NCBI GenBank assembly: GCA_031761405.1
Contig: JASEVX010000003.1
Span: 17,880,489 to 17,944,488 of the forward strand
DNA from: Serripes groenlandicus
Lineage: Eukaryota > Mollusca > Bivalvia > Cardiida > Cardiidae
Direction: 5' to 3'
DNA: 64,000 nucleotides
Shown here: positions 24,201 to 35,867 of the stretch, piece after piece
Layout of the letters: each line of letters starts with the position of its first letter
Numbering within the stretch: position 1 is the stretch's first letter
Translations under genes and position numbers: made by a program
Notes under the pieces: generated by a model
Told to the model about the DNA's origin: nothing
The model's input: only the letters and a program-made list of their open reading frames with translations
Database searches by the model: none

Positions 24201-25090
24201 GTGTGTATGTAAATGAAAAATATTTCCATTCATTCTAACTGATCTGGATGTGTTTGTATTTGCTTAAAGTATTGTATCGTATTGACAATATTGTCTAATA
24301 AAATATTCTTCTTCATTTCCTCTTCTCTTTAATTATTTAACTGTTTTAAAATAACAGAACGTTGTTTCAACTATTAAAAATTATGGTTTCCCTGAACTTT
24401 CTGTTACAGAAGGTTGCTGTTGACACTATGCAGCCTACCCCTGTTAGAACTCTTTTCTAAATACAGACGCCATTTAACTCGGGTGCAGCGGACACTATTT
24501 AAAAACACTGTGGCAAATGAAGAAATCGCCCATAATGTGTTTAACTCTATGCAATGATTATACTTGCATGCATAGAATGCTTTTAAAGTAGTTTTTTAGA
24601 TATGTTGTATCTAGGAATTGGTTTAATATGTTATTTATACAGAAATGGGCTACGAATGTTGACCTATTCTTCAATCCTTACCATTAGTGGTGAACTAAAC
24701 TGATGGATACATCCTTCTGTACATTGAAACAATGGCCGGTCGATTATGACTTGGCTTTGTTCTGACTGATACGTGTTAATAAGATGGGTATATATCATTA
24801 TGTGGCATTGGTCTATATGCTCTGAATGTTGAAGGTCCGCCATTTTCCATATTCATAGCTACTTCTGCGTCGAGAGTGTCGTCTGCAACTTCTGCGTCTA
24901 ACAAGGTATCTGTTTTTCTGTATTTAGAGTATAGGTTGCTACCTTTTCGTCTAAATTGTCGATTGCTACTTTTGCATCTAAAGTGGCATATGTTTGATAA
25001 CCATCAGATGACTGGATTTGGGATCGTTTTGCGTCTGTATCGTTTTGAAAGTCGGTGTTGTCTAGTTTTCTCTTTTTATTTTGACGTGAA
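24201..25090. other. Intergenic, nothing recognised
   Basis: No gene or clear element. At 24855-24990 a weak repeat of GCTACTTTTGCGTCTAAA-like words occurs three times, and its origin is unknown. Confidence 0.4.
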
Positions 25091-25236
25091 ATTGCTCATG
25101 ATGAGCAATTTCCCCATTTGCCACAATGTTTTCAACTCTATTTGAATAAATAAACTTTCATTAATGGGGATTGTTCATATTATTGCACAGATGTTTTCTC
25201 GTCAGCTGCAGATTTGTTGTATGTGGGAAAGGGTTA
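25091..25236. mobile_element. TTAA hairpin MITE, right half
   Basis: Runs from the inner arm GATGAGCAATTTCC through CAGCTGCAGATTTGTTGTAT to the end GGGAAAGGGTTAA. The left half is missing. Confidence 0.8.
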
Positions 25237-25304
25237 ATCCTTTAGAACCTGTCACCTTCATATGCAAATTGCTAAAAAAAAACTTTTCTTCTTTCTATCA
25301 ATCG

Positions 25305-25438
25305 TTAACCCTTTCCCACGTACAATAAATCTGCCGATTGACGACTTGTAAAACAATAAGTCAAAAATATGGAAACTTTCTGTTACTAAATGAATATTTT
25401 TTTAATTAATATGAAAATGTTGTGGCAAAAGTAGCCTT
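25305..25438. mobile_element. TTAA hairpin MITE, left half
   Basis: Starts TTAACCCTTTCCCACGTAC and reaches the inner GTTGTGGCAAAAG arm, then is lost. Confidence 0.75.
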
Positions 25439-25731
25439 CTTCTCAAAGCATCTCATCAGCAAAAGGTTTTAAATAGACTTTAGCAAAATGTCTGTCTGTC
25501 TGGGAATCGATTAACCAACAGTACTGATATGACAAACTTACCAAATGGTCTGGCAGAATATCAAGAGCTACAGTTAGCACAGGTGAACATAACTCATAAC
25601 CTAGATGCTTGTAGAAGTCTTGTTTATCATGAGTAATTAAGTACATCACTTTGTAGCCTTTACTGTGAGAAAGATTAATCATGACCATGTCCAATAATGT
25701 ATGTCATAAAGGGAGTTGTATTTGTGGATTT

Positions 25732-25790
25732 ACCCTTTCACACTTACAACAAATCTGCAGCAGACAACATTGCAAACATCTAATGACCCA
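25732..25790. mobile_element. TTAA hairpin MITE, left-end fragment
   Basis: ACCCTTTCACACTTACAAC followed by AATCTGCAGCAGAC. Only the terminal region is present. Confidence 0.7.
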
Positions 25791-25808
25791 TGAAAAAACT
25801 CTATACTA

Positions 25809-26015
25809 TATATATAGGATCTGACATGAGTTGTCATTTTATGTAAAATTTTATTAAACGAGTTCAAGACATTTGTTTAATAACAAATTGTTTGGACAAG
25901 TTTAATAAGACTTTATGAAATGACAACGAATGTCAGATTTTTTTTATCACATGACGAAACACAAAAAGAAGATCGGGTTTTCGCGGTCAGAAAATAGTCC
26001 CAACATGTAATACTT
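25809..26015. repeat. Interspersed repeat, inverted mate of 34757-34937
   Basis: Reverse-complement match to 34757-34937 (shared ATCACATGACGAAACACAAA, GAAATGACAAC, ATGTCAGA). A small piece also recurs at 53735-53770. The open frames that cross either copy are not conserved between them. Confidence 0.78.
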
Positions 26016-26327
26016 GATAAACTTTGTCTATCTATCGTGACGTTTGTGGTTACTAGAAAAACGTTCTCAGCCATTTTGTAAACATTCGCGGATGAATACA
26101 AAAATAGTGATTTGGTCATGTTATATTACACACGAAACATATAAAAAATAATACGTAATGGGTATATTAGATCGGATACAAGCATTGTCATGTGATTAAA
26201 TATATATATTTAATAGCCATTTAAAACTTTTATTTTTAATAAAATGTCAAATAGAACTATGATATCAGTTCAAAATATTAAAGGGGTTTGACTTATCTCG
26301 TGATCATAAATCAATAGTTGCCTGCAA

Positions 26328-26400
26328 AACTCTATGTTTTGGTTACTCAGAATAATTGTCTCAATTACATGCTTATTCTGAGTATAACAACATAGGGGCT
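26328..26400. repeat. Hairpin repeat (CTATGTT...AACATAG family)
   Basis: CTATGTTTTGGTTACTCAGA pairs with the downstream TTCTGAGTATAACAACATAG around a GTCTCAATT centre. Related to the arms at 27045-27120 and 27912-27990. Confidence 0.75.
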
Positions 26401-26686
26401 TTAATAGAGTTACAAGGGTGGCATTCATATAGGTGTGAGACCAATTGAATCGGATTTGGCCTTTTAATTATCTGAGTTACCTGATTCAATGAGACATGAT
26501 TTCTGAGTTTGACCAAAACCATCTGAGAGGCGACTTTGTCCCACTCCCGACTTGTCAACTCCATCTTGCGTTTCAAATAATACCAAACATATTGGAAAAC
26601 TGTCTCATGATTTTTCTAAACTGTTAAGTCTAAAAGAAAGGACAAAGACATTGTTATTAGTCCAGATGGTAGGACCTTGATAATTA

Positions 26687-26802
26687 ACCCTGTTACTCTT
26701 GCAGACACATTTCACACAACAGAAGTCTTTTGAAAACATCGTGGCAAAAGGAGAAATTTCTTGTGATAAGCAATTTCTCATAATTTGTTCAACATTTTTT
26801 GA
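26687..26802. mobile_element. TTAA hairpin MITE, decayed
   Basis: TTAACCCTG..., AGAAGTCTTTTGAAAACATC and GTGGCAAAAGGAGAAATT followed by GCAATTTCTC. No right end. Confidence 0.7.
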
Positions 26803-27278
26803 TAATCACACTTTCATTTAAACTAGATTTTCCCAGAGACATGTATATAATATATAAAATTAGTAGTAGTATAATAGTAAGTATATTATTACATACTTTC
26901 TATTTGGGTCTCCGTGTCTCCCAAGTTTCTGAGCCTAAGTACTTAACAAATTATGCTTTTGAGGACTTTAAAAGTCTTAATGAAACTTTACACAGAGCTC
27001 TAGATAAGGGGCGTTTTGCATGTTTCTAAATCCTCATTTGACCATATAACCCTATGATGTGGGTACTCAAAAAAATCGTCTCACTGAGACAATTCTTTTG
27101 AGTACCAACATCATAGGGTTTGGTTTGATAATTAGAGAGATATTGTAGGGAACATATCCCTGTATACCCCCTTCTTATCCGGACCTCTGCTACACATCAA
27201 TAACTATTTCAACACTTCTCAGTTGACTGCTAGTACTATGTCACACAAGATAAGGATGGGGAAAACGACATCATGAAC

Positions 27279-27492
27279 TTAACTCTTTCAGCGCCGAATT
27301 GTTTAAAGTAGACTCTTCCATGTTCAAAGTCGGGCGACTCTAGTTCATATGTTATAAGAATTTCGTAATATTTGGATAACTACAAGGCAAACAATGCTGA
27401 TTTCAGGTGAGACAGCTCGTTACGAGCTGACTCACCTGAATCAGTATTGTTTGCAAAAACATCAATATTGCATTTGGCGCTGAAAGAGTTAA
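27279..27492. mobile_element. TTAA MITE, second family (CTCTTTCAGCGCC)
   Basis: TTAA flanks on both sides with inverted termini CTCTTTCAGCGCC / GGCGCTGAAAGAG. The centre is a strong cruciform: CAAACAATGCTGATTTCAGG pairs with its complement around CAGCTCGTTACGAGCTG. TTAA target and C-rich start fit piggyBac-like non-autonomous elements. Confidence 0.85.
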
Positions 27493-27584
27493 GTGTATTT
27501 TGTACTTTTAAACTTTAAATTGCTACAGCATTCTAAAAAGTGTGTGTATCAATTAAAATGCATTTTAAATAATAAATATTACCT

Positions 27585-27815
27585 TTAACCCTTTCCCTCA
27601 TACGACAATTCTGAAGCAGATGACTTTGAACATATTTTGTGAAAAATAGAAATTCTCCATAATTGAATGGATAACCTATGACAAAAAGTAAAAAAAAACA
27701 TTGTGGCAAAAGGAGAAATTGCACGTTTTGTGCAATTTCTTCTTTTGTCACTATGTTTTCAAAAAGCCGTCTGCTGCAGAGGCGTCAGAAAGCGTCTAAA
27801 TGAGAGAAAGGGTTA
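27585..27815. mobile_element. TTAA hairpin MITE, full length
   Basis: Starts TTAACCCTTTCCCTCATAC and ends AGAGAAAGGGTTA. The central stem TTGTGGCAAAAGGAGAAATT pairs with AATTTCTTCTTTTGTCAC; the loop arms are GCAC/GTGC. About 231 bp. Confidence 0.92.
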
Positions 27816-28050
27816 TATTAATGTTACGTAACATAGTACTAGTAGCACCAGAGGACTAGATAAGAGGAAGAGAAAATGTCTTTCCCCCACAGTATTTCTC
27901 TTATTAATCGACCAAATCCTATGTTGTGGGTACTCAAAATAATCTTCTGACTGAGACGATACTCTTGAGTATCTCCCAACATAGGGTTTGAATGTCAAAT
28001 AAGGATTTTCGAACATGAAAAATGATCCTCATCTAGAGCTCTGGTAGCAC

Positions 28051-29126
28051 TCCCAGACTTGTTTATTCTGATCAGGGATTACAAATAAGTATAATGCGTA
28101 TTAGTTTTCCCTGTTCTGAAAAAGATGAATGCTCAAAGGAACTTTAATGAAGATTGGTTGCTACATGTGGCCTTTAGAAAATGCTCAATGGTTTTGTTCT
28201 ATAGTTCAACCTAGTCATCCCATTTTTTACCTCGCATTACATAGTTTTTTTTTAACTAAACCGGGTTTTATGGATGATACATGTTCTGATTTACTTTCAT
28301 GAATATTGGATGAGATATGTGGCCTCTATAATGTTATTTCGAATGTTCTAAAGATTGCCCTTGTGACTTTGTCTTTAACTCTACGAGACCCACTTTCGAA
28401 TTTAACTAAGATGTATTGGCGATTCGATGTTTTGATGAACTTTCAGGAAGACCGGATGCTCAATGTGGCGGCCTCAGTAGTATTGACAAGGCAATTGTGC
28501 TATGAAATATTAAATACAATAAACAATTTCACATATGACCTTGACCTTCAACTGAGATGGCAGAAAGATGCACTCTGCACATCGTCGGAATAAGGTGAAC
28601 AATCATGGTCAATTAGTAGTTGAGTAGTTAAATAGTAGAGACAAGAAACACAGGCATATGACCTTTGTCCTTTAAATGTGACTTTGACCTTTAACTGAAT
28701 TGTATTACATGTTTTAAAACATGTTGTTTTCCTTGAATGTGTTCGTTGTATATAATTAACACATATGTATAAGACAAACAAGGGGTTAAATCAGGTTGAA
28801 CATTATATTTTATCTACCTGTTACAGCATATATAAATGTTACACGAACAAACAGTATGCGAAACAGTTATATAAAATAACACAGTTCTTCCCCTTGTTCA
28901 CGGAGACGCCATTTGCTTTTTGCCAATGGAGCTAATTGGTTTTAGTTGATTTTAACTCTGGAATTACAGAAAATTCGTGCCAAAAAAATCTACTGGCAGG
29001 ATTTTTTGAAGAGAAGACAAATGCGCAATGTTTGATAACTCTAATTATAATTGACAGACTCACTAAGGTATAATGAATCTTAAACTACAATGTAAACAAT
29101 TGCTTCGTCTAACTACCAAATACGTC
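28051..29126. other. Intergenic, nothing recognised
   Basis: AT-rich sequence without a recognised gene or a bounded element. The open frames at 28306-28593 and 28548-28781 have no family signature. Confidence 0.4.
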
Positions 29127-29827
29127 TAACTGATGGGTATCACTAAACAGAGTCTGGTAGAGTCCGGTAGAGTCTGGTCGTCAAATATCCCACTATATCA
29201 CTGTTTTGTTGTGTTTTTGTATTGAAATGAATTAAATAAAGTGCCATTGTATCATATAAAAAAAAAAACCAGGTATTTGCCTATTTTAGTTCATTTTCGA
29301 GTGAATATAGAAATATTATATGCGTGAACACGGACACAGGTAGAGTCTGGTCATTATTAAGCAATAAATACAAAGTTTTATACGATTTTTAAGTTATATA
29401 AAGTTTAATTTGATTTATATGTGTCATATTATATATTTATTTCTTATATTATTTCAGCTGATAATCGGGAAAATAGTGGAAGATTGAGGGTTTTTAACGA
29501 TAACATTGTGTTTCGTAAATCAAAATGGCTGACGTGAAATTTCAGCTCGAAATTTCTGTTTATAATGCGGCCCTATCGTACATCCTCAACGAGTAATACA
29601 CTAAATTCTCTCTCTATTATGGGCCAACTAATTGATTAGATGTGATCAACAGATTAGTATTATAATTACCAAGATTTTAAATGTATGAAAACTACTAGAT
29701 TGGAATAATTTATGTTTTATGTCATTAACATTAATTAAACCAAATGCTTAGAGAGCTATATACTTACTTAAAAGTAATTCATATGAAATTGCAGGATAAA
29801 TTGAGTGACATCGACCAGAGTAAATAA

Positions 29828-30331
29828 AAAATTTGTTCCGACGAAGAGTTTTCAACTTGTAAAGCCATTGACATATGTTTCCCACAAGCCACAAGAGTTC
29901 TTTGCGCGAAACATTTGAAGGATAATGCGGTAAATAAACTCAGTAAGTGTCTTCCTCAACCTGAGGTTAACCGCATTATTTGTAAACTCTTCGGTCCTAA
30001 TGGTATCTTAAGTGCTGAAACTGCAACCCCATTCACAGAAATGGACCAAGAAGTATCCAATACACATCAAAATTTGACATATTTACAACGGATACTTACC
30101 AATTTGGAGAAGCATATGTTTCTCCCCAAACTCAAACATCCCTGGCTACCACAACAATGGTTTAATAATGCAAATGAGTCGTACAACCATGTTATCAAAA
30201 GGACGACAAACTGGGTAGTCCAGAAAATGCCCGACATGATAGAAAAGTTACAAGAACTTGAACAGTGTCAAACTCTTGACTTTTTAAGTCGCATCACATT
30301 TCAAACATCACATCAACAGACAAGCAACTAA
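29828..30331 (+). pseudogene. MULE transposase C-terminal fragment
   Basis: The frame opens after a TAA at 29825 and runs to a stop at 30331. It reads FPQATRVLCAKHLKDN near its start, like the region after the second catalytic Asp of MULE transposases (fp-A-L-C-x-H-L). Later FNNANESYNHVIKRTTNW matches the third catalytic block, with Glu in NANES. The N-terminal zinc finger and the first catalytic Asp are missing, and no in-frame ATG is suitable. This is a truncated relic inside the long-TIR element. Confidence 0.75.
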
Positions 30332-31417
30332 CATTACCCTCCATTACAAGAATTGCATGAAAACTCGGCACTCGCAAACGCCTGGTAAATTGCAAAACAT
30401 ACACAATTGAAAATAAAAAACACAGATTATATTGAAACACATTCATGTAAAAAGGACTGCATATTTTAGTTTTAGCAAACCAACAACGATATATTTTTAA
30501 TCAATCATTCGCTAATACCTGTATGTCAGTTGTACATTCGACATTTTCAACAATAATTTCTCTATATCTGTCTAAAATGTTAACGCTAGGACAAGGTTTA
30601 AATTTGAGTACTAGTTATATCACCAGGAAGCAGACATAAAGAAGCGGAAAATTTAAACCAAAAACAATGAATAAAATCCAAAAAATAGAGCTCTGTGTAG
30701 GGTCTTTTTTGTTAACCTAAAATGAGATCACGTCACCAATTAGAAACGAATTGAATCAAACACACCTAAATCTTGAGGATTCAAAATAAACCGGCATACA
30801 TCTATTAGAGATTCGGGTTGAGACAAATGTGTCAAGGGAGAATTCATGGTTTGTCCTTTGCGTATCACTCGATTGAATAGCGAGCTGGTAGGGCAAGGGC
30901 TCTATATTGACTTATAGGTTTCGCGAGTAATGTTGGCCCCGGGTTCACATGTCGGCAATGTCTGCATGCTAAACAACCGTTGCGAGCACCCTAAGCTAGC
31001 ACGCTCAACGGTGGTGCAGACACGACCGGTAGCTGGGTGCTGCTGCTCGGCCATGCTTTGAATCTCTATCAAATGAATGTACATAGAACCAAAATCATAG
31101 AATAAAAAAAACAAAAAATGGAGCTCTGTGTAGGGTCTTTTACGGCCCGAGTCCTCGTCAGGCGCGAAAATGGAAAACATAGAATACAATTCCCAAAATG
31201 ATATAATATAGATTCAAACATTACATTTTGGGCCATGAGAGAGTTCCTCCATGTGGTGTGACCTGGATACAATATTTCGCAAAATGCATTTTATTAACTA
31301 TATCAGGATATATATTTATTTTTCAAGTTAAAATATTTTTGCGAATTTAAAAAAAAAAAAAATGCAAATATGGTTAAGTTTGATTCTATTTTTCGCGGAA
31401 TGTAGTAATTACACACT
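30332..31417. other. Interior of the MULE, non-coding
   Basis: A 24-bp direct repeat containing GAGCTCTGTGTAGGGTCTTT occurs at about 30687 and 31120. A GC-richer stretch at 30870-31060 has a weak tRNA-like look (GAGCTGGTAGGGCAAGGGCTC and CCGGGTTCACATG), possibly a decayed SINE. No gene. Confidence 0.4.
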
Positions 31418-31952
31418 CGTTTTAATTTCATATGAATTACTTTTAAGTAAGTATATAGATCTCTAAGTATTTGGTTTAATTAACGTTAATGACATATAAA
31501 ACATAAAATTATTCCAATCTAGTAGTTTTCATACATTTTAAATCTTGGTATTGTTATAATATAATTATAACACTAATCTGTTGATCACACCTAATCAATT
31601 AGTTGACGCATAATAGAGAGAGATATTAGTGTATTACTCGTTCAGGATATGCGATATTGCCGCATTATGAACAGAAATTTCACGTCAGCCATTTTGATTT
31701 ACGAAAGACAATGTTATCGTTACAAATCCTCAATCTTCCTCTATTTTCCCGATTATCAGCTGAAATAATATAAGAAATGAATATATAATATGACAAATAT
31801 AAATCAAATTAAACTTTTTATAACTTAAAAATCGTATAAAACGTTGTATTTATTGCTTAATAATGACCAGACTCTACCAGTGTCCGTGTTCACGCATATA
31901 CTAATTACTATTTCTATATTCACTCGAAAATGAACTGAAATAGGCAAATACA

Positions 31953-33661
31953 TTTTTAGCTCGACTATTCGAAGAATATGAGAGCTATACTACTCACCCT
32001 GGCGTCGGCGTCGGCATCGGCGTCGCCGTCGGCGTCCACGTCACACTTTGGTTAAGGTTTTGCATGCAAGTTCTTAAATACTACATGTATTGCATTGAAA
32101 CTTTCTACAACCCTACCAAACTATCACACCAATGTAGATTATCAAGTTAGATAACTCTATCCTGCATTTTATGCAAGTTATGGCCCTTTTTTACTTAGAA
32201 ATTCTGGTTAAAGTTTTGCGTGCAACTAAAGTAAGAGTCCATATCTCAGTATTTAATTGATGCATTGCATTGAAACTTTATACAGCACTACCCAACTATC
32301 ACACCTATGTAGATTATCAAGTTAGATAACTCTATCCTGCATTTTATGCAAGTTATGGCCCTTTTTTTACTTAGAAATTCTGGTTAAAGTTTTGCGTGCA
32401 ACTAAATTAAGAGTCCATATCTCAGTATTTACTTGATGCATTGCATTGAAACTTTCTACAACCCTACCCAACTATCACACCTGTGTAGATTATCATCTAA
32501 GATAACTCTATCCTGCATTTTATGCAAGTTATGGCCCTTTTTTTACTTAGAAATTCTGGTTAAAGTTTTGCATGCAACTAAATTAAGAGTCCATATCTCA
32601 GTATATACTTGATGCATTGCATTGAACCTTTATACAACCCTACCCAACTATTACACCTATGTAGATTAACAAGTTAGATAACTCTATCCTGCATTTTAGG
32701 CAAGTTATGGCACTTTTTTTTACTTAGAAATTCTGGTTAAAGTTTTGCGTGCTACTAAATTAAGAGTCCATATCTCAGTATTTACTTGCTGCATTGCATT
32801 GAAACTTTCTACAACCCTACCCAACTATTACACCTGTGTAGATTATCAAGTATGATAGCTCTATTCTGCATTTTATGCAAGTTATGGCCCTTTTTTTACT
32901 TAGAAATACTGGTTAAAGTTTTGCGTGCAACTAAATTAAGAGTCCACGTCTCAGTATATACTTGATGCATTGCATTGAACCTTTATACAACCCTACCCAA
33001 CTATCACACCTATGTAGATTATCAAGTATGATAACTCTATCCTGCATTTTATGCAAGTTATGGCCTTTTTGGACTTATAAATTCTGGTTAAAGTTTTGCA
33101 TGCAACTACATAAAGAGACCATCTCTTAGTAACTACTTGATGCATTGCATTGAAACGTTATATAGCCCTTACCAACCAGCATTTTATGCAAGTTATGGAC
33201 CTTTTTGGACTTAGAAATTCTGGTTAAAGTTTTGCAACTACATTTAGAGTGTAATCTCAGTAACAACTTGAACAATTGTATTGAAACTTTATACAACCTT
33301 TCCCAATTGTACAACTATAAACACAACCAATTAAGATAACTCTATCCTGTATATGGTGCAAATTGTTGCCCTTTTTTTACTTAGAAATTATGGTTAAAGT
33401 TTTGCGTGCAACTACATTAAGAGTCCATATCTTAGTAACTACTTGATGCATTCCATTGAAAGGTTATACAACCCTATCTAACCATCAAACCTATGAAAAT
33501 AATCATGTTAAATAACACTATCCTGCATATAATGCAAATTATCACCCACTAAGAAATTGTGGTTAATGTTTTGCATGCAACTACATTAGAGTCCATTATC
33601 TCGGTAACTTAAATAAGCGGTGGAATAGTCGAGCGCGCTGTCCTCCGACAGCTCTTGTTAT
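31953..33661 (+). mobile_element. Helentron/HINE-like non-autonomous element A
   Basis: The 5' end is TTTTTAGCTCGACTATTCG. Near the 3' end GAATAGTCGAGC is the exact reverse complement of the 5' subterminal GCTCGACTATTC. It is followed by a short hairpin (GCTGTCCTCCGACAGC) and the end CTCTTGTT. Between lie (GGCGTC)n and about nine ~175-bp tandem units (with GCATTGCATTGAAACTTT and TGCAAGTTATGGCCCTTTTT). Asymmetric inverted termini, a 3' hairpin, a T-rich target and a tandem core are features of Helentron-associated (HINE/DINE-like) elements. The insertion site in the MULE arm is a T-run, and the uninterrupted left arm shows the empty site. Confidence 0.75.
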
Positions 33662-33895
33662 TTTTATTTATATGATACAATAACACGTTATTTCATTCAT
33701 TTCAATACAAAAACACAACAAAACAGTGATATAATGGGATATTTGACGACCAGACTCTACCAGACTCTACCAGACTCTGTTTAGTGACACCGTAACTGAT
33801 AACTGATAACACTATAGAGTAAAACGAGGGTCTTACTGATCGATATTATATTGTTATATAATTTATATCGATTTAAAGGTGTTTTAGTTATGTAT

Positions 33896-34085
33896 TACAG
33901 GCCTTTTTATAGATATTTTGACCCGTTCCCAAATGGCAAAAGTCTTAAAATCATGCAGATCAGAATTCCCAAGTTTGTAATATTAACCCTTTTTTTTTTA
34001 TTCCCAAATAAATGTTAAAAGTGATTAATTTCCCAATTAAGGGCCAAATTCTTATTTCCAAAATGCCTAGAAAAAAAGGCCTGTA
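33896..34085. mobile_element. Short TIR element (ACAGGCCTTTTT ends)
   Basis: TTACAGGCCTTTTT at the left pairs with AAAAAGGCCTGTA at the right, 190 bp apart. The interior has repeated TTCCCAAATxxxx words. Non-coding MITE-like. Confidence 0.65.
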
Positions 34086-34756
34086 TTAGTTGACAGATTA
34101 TTATTAAAAACACAAAATAATTTTATTTTTTCTAATTTTCAATGTCTCAGTCTGTACTTTTGTTTATCATTATTTTATAACTATATGAAAATTGTTCATT
34201 AAATCCCTTATTTAAAAAAAGTATATTTAAATATTACATTATAAACATAACTTTAATTATTATGGATGACGTCTTTTTCATGTTTTCCATACATGTTATA
34301 AATTAGAGCTTTTTTTTGTTTTAATAAACTTTTATAAAATAAAAATGTATGGAATAATTATCAAATTAGCTGATCAACAATTATGATATTTAAGCAGCGC
34401 TCATGTTAACGGACAAATTGGGCATTTTTGCACCCAAATTGAACAAGGGACTCGGAGACGTTCAAGAATGTCCAGGAATTTAAGGTCACCGTATATAATA
34501 CGCCAGAAATCAAAACATCTGTCATACTAATCTGTTTGAAATTGTGTTGAGCTACTCTTCAGTTCATTGGTCTTTTTATTGACAGTTGGCATAGTCATAG
34601 GTAGAAATAAGCCAATCACTGTCGAAAATGTGTACCCCCTTAACCCAACCTCCCCTAGATTGGACAATTGGTGACTTGTGAATGAGGCCTTCAAACCAAT
34701 CAATACTATTTTTCTTTTCAAACCATTATGGGTCATAAAAATCTTTGTTTGTGTGA
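34086..34756. other. Intergenic, nothing recognised
   Basis: AT-rich with no bounded element. The minus-strand open frame at 34527-34874 overlaps the dispersed repeat and has no counterpart frame in the other copy. Confidence 0.4.
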
Positions 34757-34937
34757 TTAGTATTACAAGTTTGGACTTTTTTCTGACAGCGAAAAACCAA
34801 TTTTTTTTGTGTTTCGTCATGTGATAAAAAAACCTGACATTCGTTTTCATTTCATAAAGTTCTTTTAAACTCATCCAAGAAATTTGTTTAATAAAAATTT
34901 AAATGAAATGACAACACATCTCAGATCCTATATATAA
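34757..34937. repeat. Interspersed repeat, inverted mate of 25809-26015
   Basis: Same family as 25809-26015 in opposite orientation (TTTGTGTTTCGTCATGTGAT, GAAATGACAACAC). Its right edge meets a 36-bp palindrome. Confidence 0.78.
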
Positions 34938-34938
34938 C

Positions 34939-34974
34939 CAGGGTCTTTCAAATAGTACTATTTGAAAGACCCTG
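34939..34974. repeat. 36-bp perfect palindrome
   Basis: CAGGGTCTTTCAAATAGT is followed directly by its exact reverse complement with no spacer. Flanked by ATATAAC on the left and ATATAAC on the right, which could be a target duplication of a minute insertion. Confidence 0.95.
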
Positions 34975-35560
34975 ATATAACATTACTCAGTCACTTCAGA
35001 ATAGTTTATTTACAGGTGCTTAAAATGAAAACACTAACAGACAGTTTGATAGGTAGACAGGCCATCACAATGTTTTCAACCCTATAGTATTTGATAATAA
35101 GATTTCCTACATAGAGATTTTTCAAAATAATTTGCCTGGATTTGTTCAAAGTTGACTACTGCAGATTTATTATAAGTGGGAAAGGGTTAAAAAGGAGCAA
35201 TTATAATTTAGGGTTGTCGGGTGAGAAAGAGTCTTGTTGCTTCTTAGTTCAAATCTTTTAGAATTTTGCTTGCTCTGTTTATCGTCTGTATTATATTTGG
35301 TAAGTGTTTGCAGGAAAATTACAAAATGCAAAATGAGCATTATGCAACATCTTTCTATGAAGTACTAGTTGCATCCCCACTTTTGTATCAAATATAAAGA
35401 TATAAAGTGAAACGGATGGGGCAACCATTCTTGCTTTTTTGTCAGAAGTTGCATAAATGGTTCTTCTCAAGGTTACCTGACAATGAGGACTCGAGTGATT
35501 TTGCAACAAGACACATTTTCACCTGATACAACTCCCTTTTAGAAACGCTACTAAACATCT

Positions 35561-35717
35561 CTATAATTGAATGGATAACCTATGACTAAAAGTGGAAAAC
35601 ATTGTGGCAAAAGGAGAAATTGCTCGTTTTGAGCAATTTCTCCTTTTGTCACAATGTTTTCAAAAAGCTGTCTGCTGCAGAGGCGTCAGAAGGCATCTTT
35701 ATGAGGGAAAGGGTTAA
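35561..35717. mobile_element. TTAA hairpin MITE, 5'-truncated
   Basis: Begins inside the element (ATTGAATGGATAACCTATGA), has the full central stem with GCTC/GAGC loop arms and the right end GAGGGAAAGGGTTAA. It ends 150 bp upstream of the DNAJC24 start codon, so it may lie in that gene's promoter. Confidence 0.88.
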
Positions 35718-35867
35718 CAGAAAGACACAAGTCATAGTAATTACATCTCCTTTATGCTTTCACTAACCGTCACAAACGAATTGGCAGGCGACACTTGTTT
35801 TCCTTGGAATGTAAAGATACCCATGTATTGAGTAAAATTAAAGTTGTTTTTCATTATATCAGCAGGA

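Larger units (their letters stand above)
26993..28050. mobile_element. Foldback element with ~250-bp inverted arms
   Basis: The left arm 26993-27247 aligns with the reverse complement of the right arm 27831-28050, from AGAGCTCTAGAT through AACCCTATGATGTGGGTACT to CTAGTACTATGT. Each arm itself contains a near-perfect ~75-bp palindrome centred on GTCTCA/TGAGAC (27045-27120 and 27912-27990). The space between holds two different TTAA MITEs (27279-27492 and 27585-27815). No protein is encoded and no target duplication was identified. Confidence 0.75.
29135..33792. mobile_element. Mutator-like (MULE) DNA transposon, interrupted
   Basis: The left arm (29135 to about 29794) is the reverse complement of about 31418-31952 plus 33662-33792; a Helentron-like element splits the right arm. 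Outer ends read GGTATCACTAAACAGAG and CTCTGTTTAGTGACACC. The 8-bp direct repeat TAACTGAT flanks both ends (29127-29134 and 33793-33800). Three AGTCTGGTAG-type words lie just inside each end and a further one deeper in each arm, as expected of transposase-binding repeats. Long arms, an 8-bp duplication and a MULE-type transposase fragment agree with a Mutator superfamily element. It cannot move by itself. Confidence 0.85.

Noticed and set aside
23736..24233. Several long overlapping open frames on both strands (Cys-Val or His-Thr-Tyr rich)
   Set aside because: They are translations of the TG and 20-bp simple repeats; period and lack of splice or start context explain them.
34527..34874. 115-codon minus-strand open frame
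   Set aside because: It overlaps the dispersed repeat shared with 25809-26015, where the frame is not kept.
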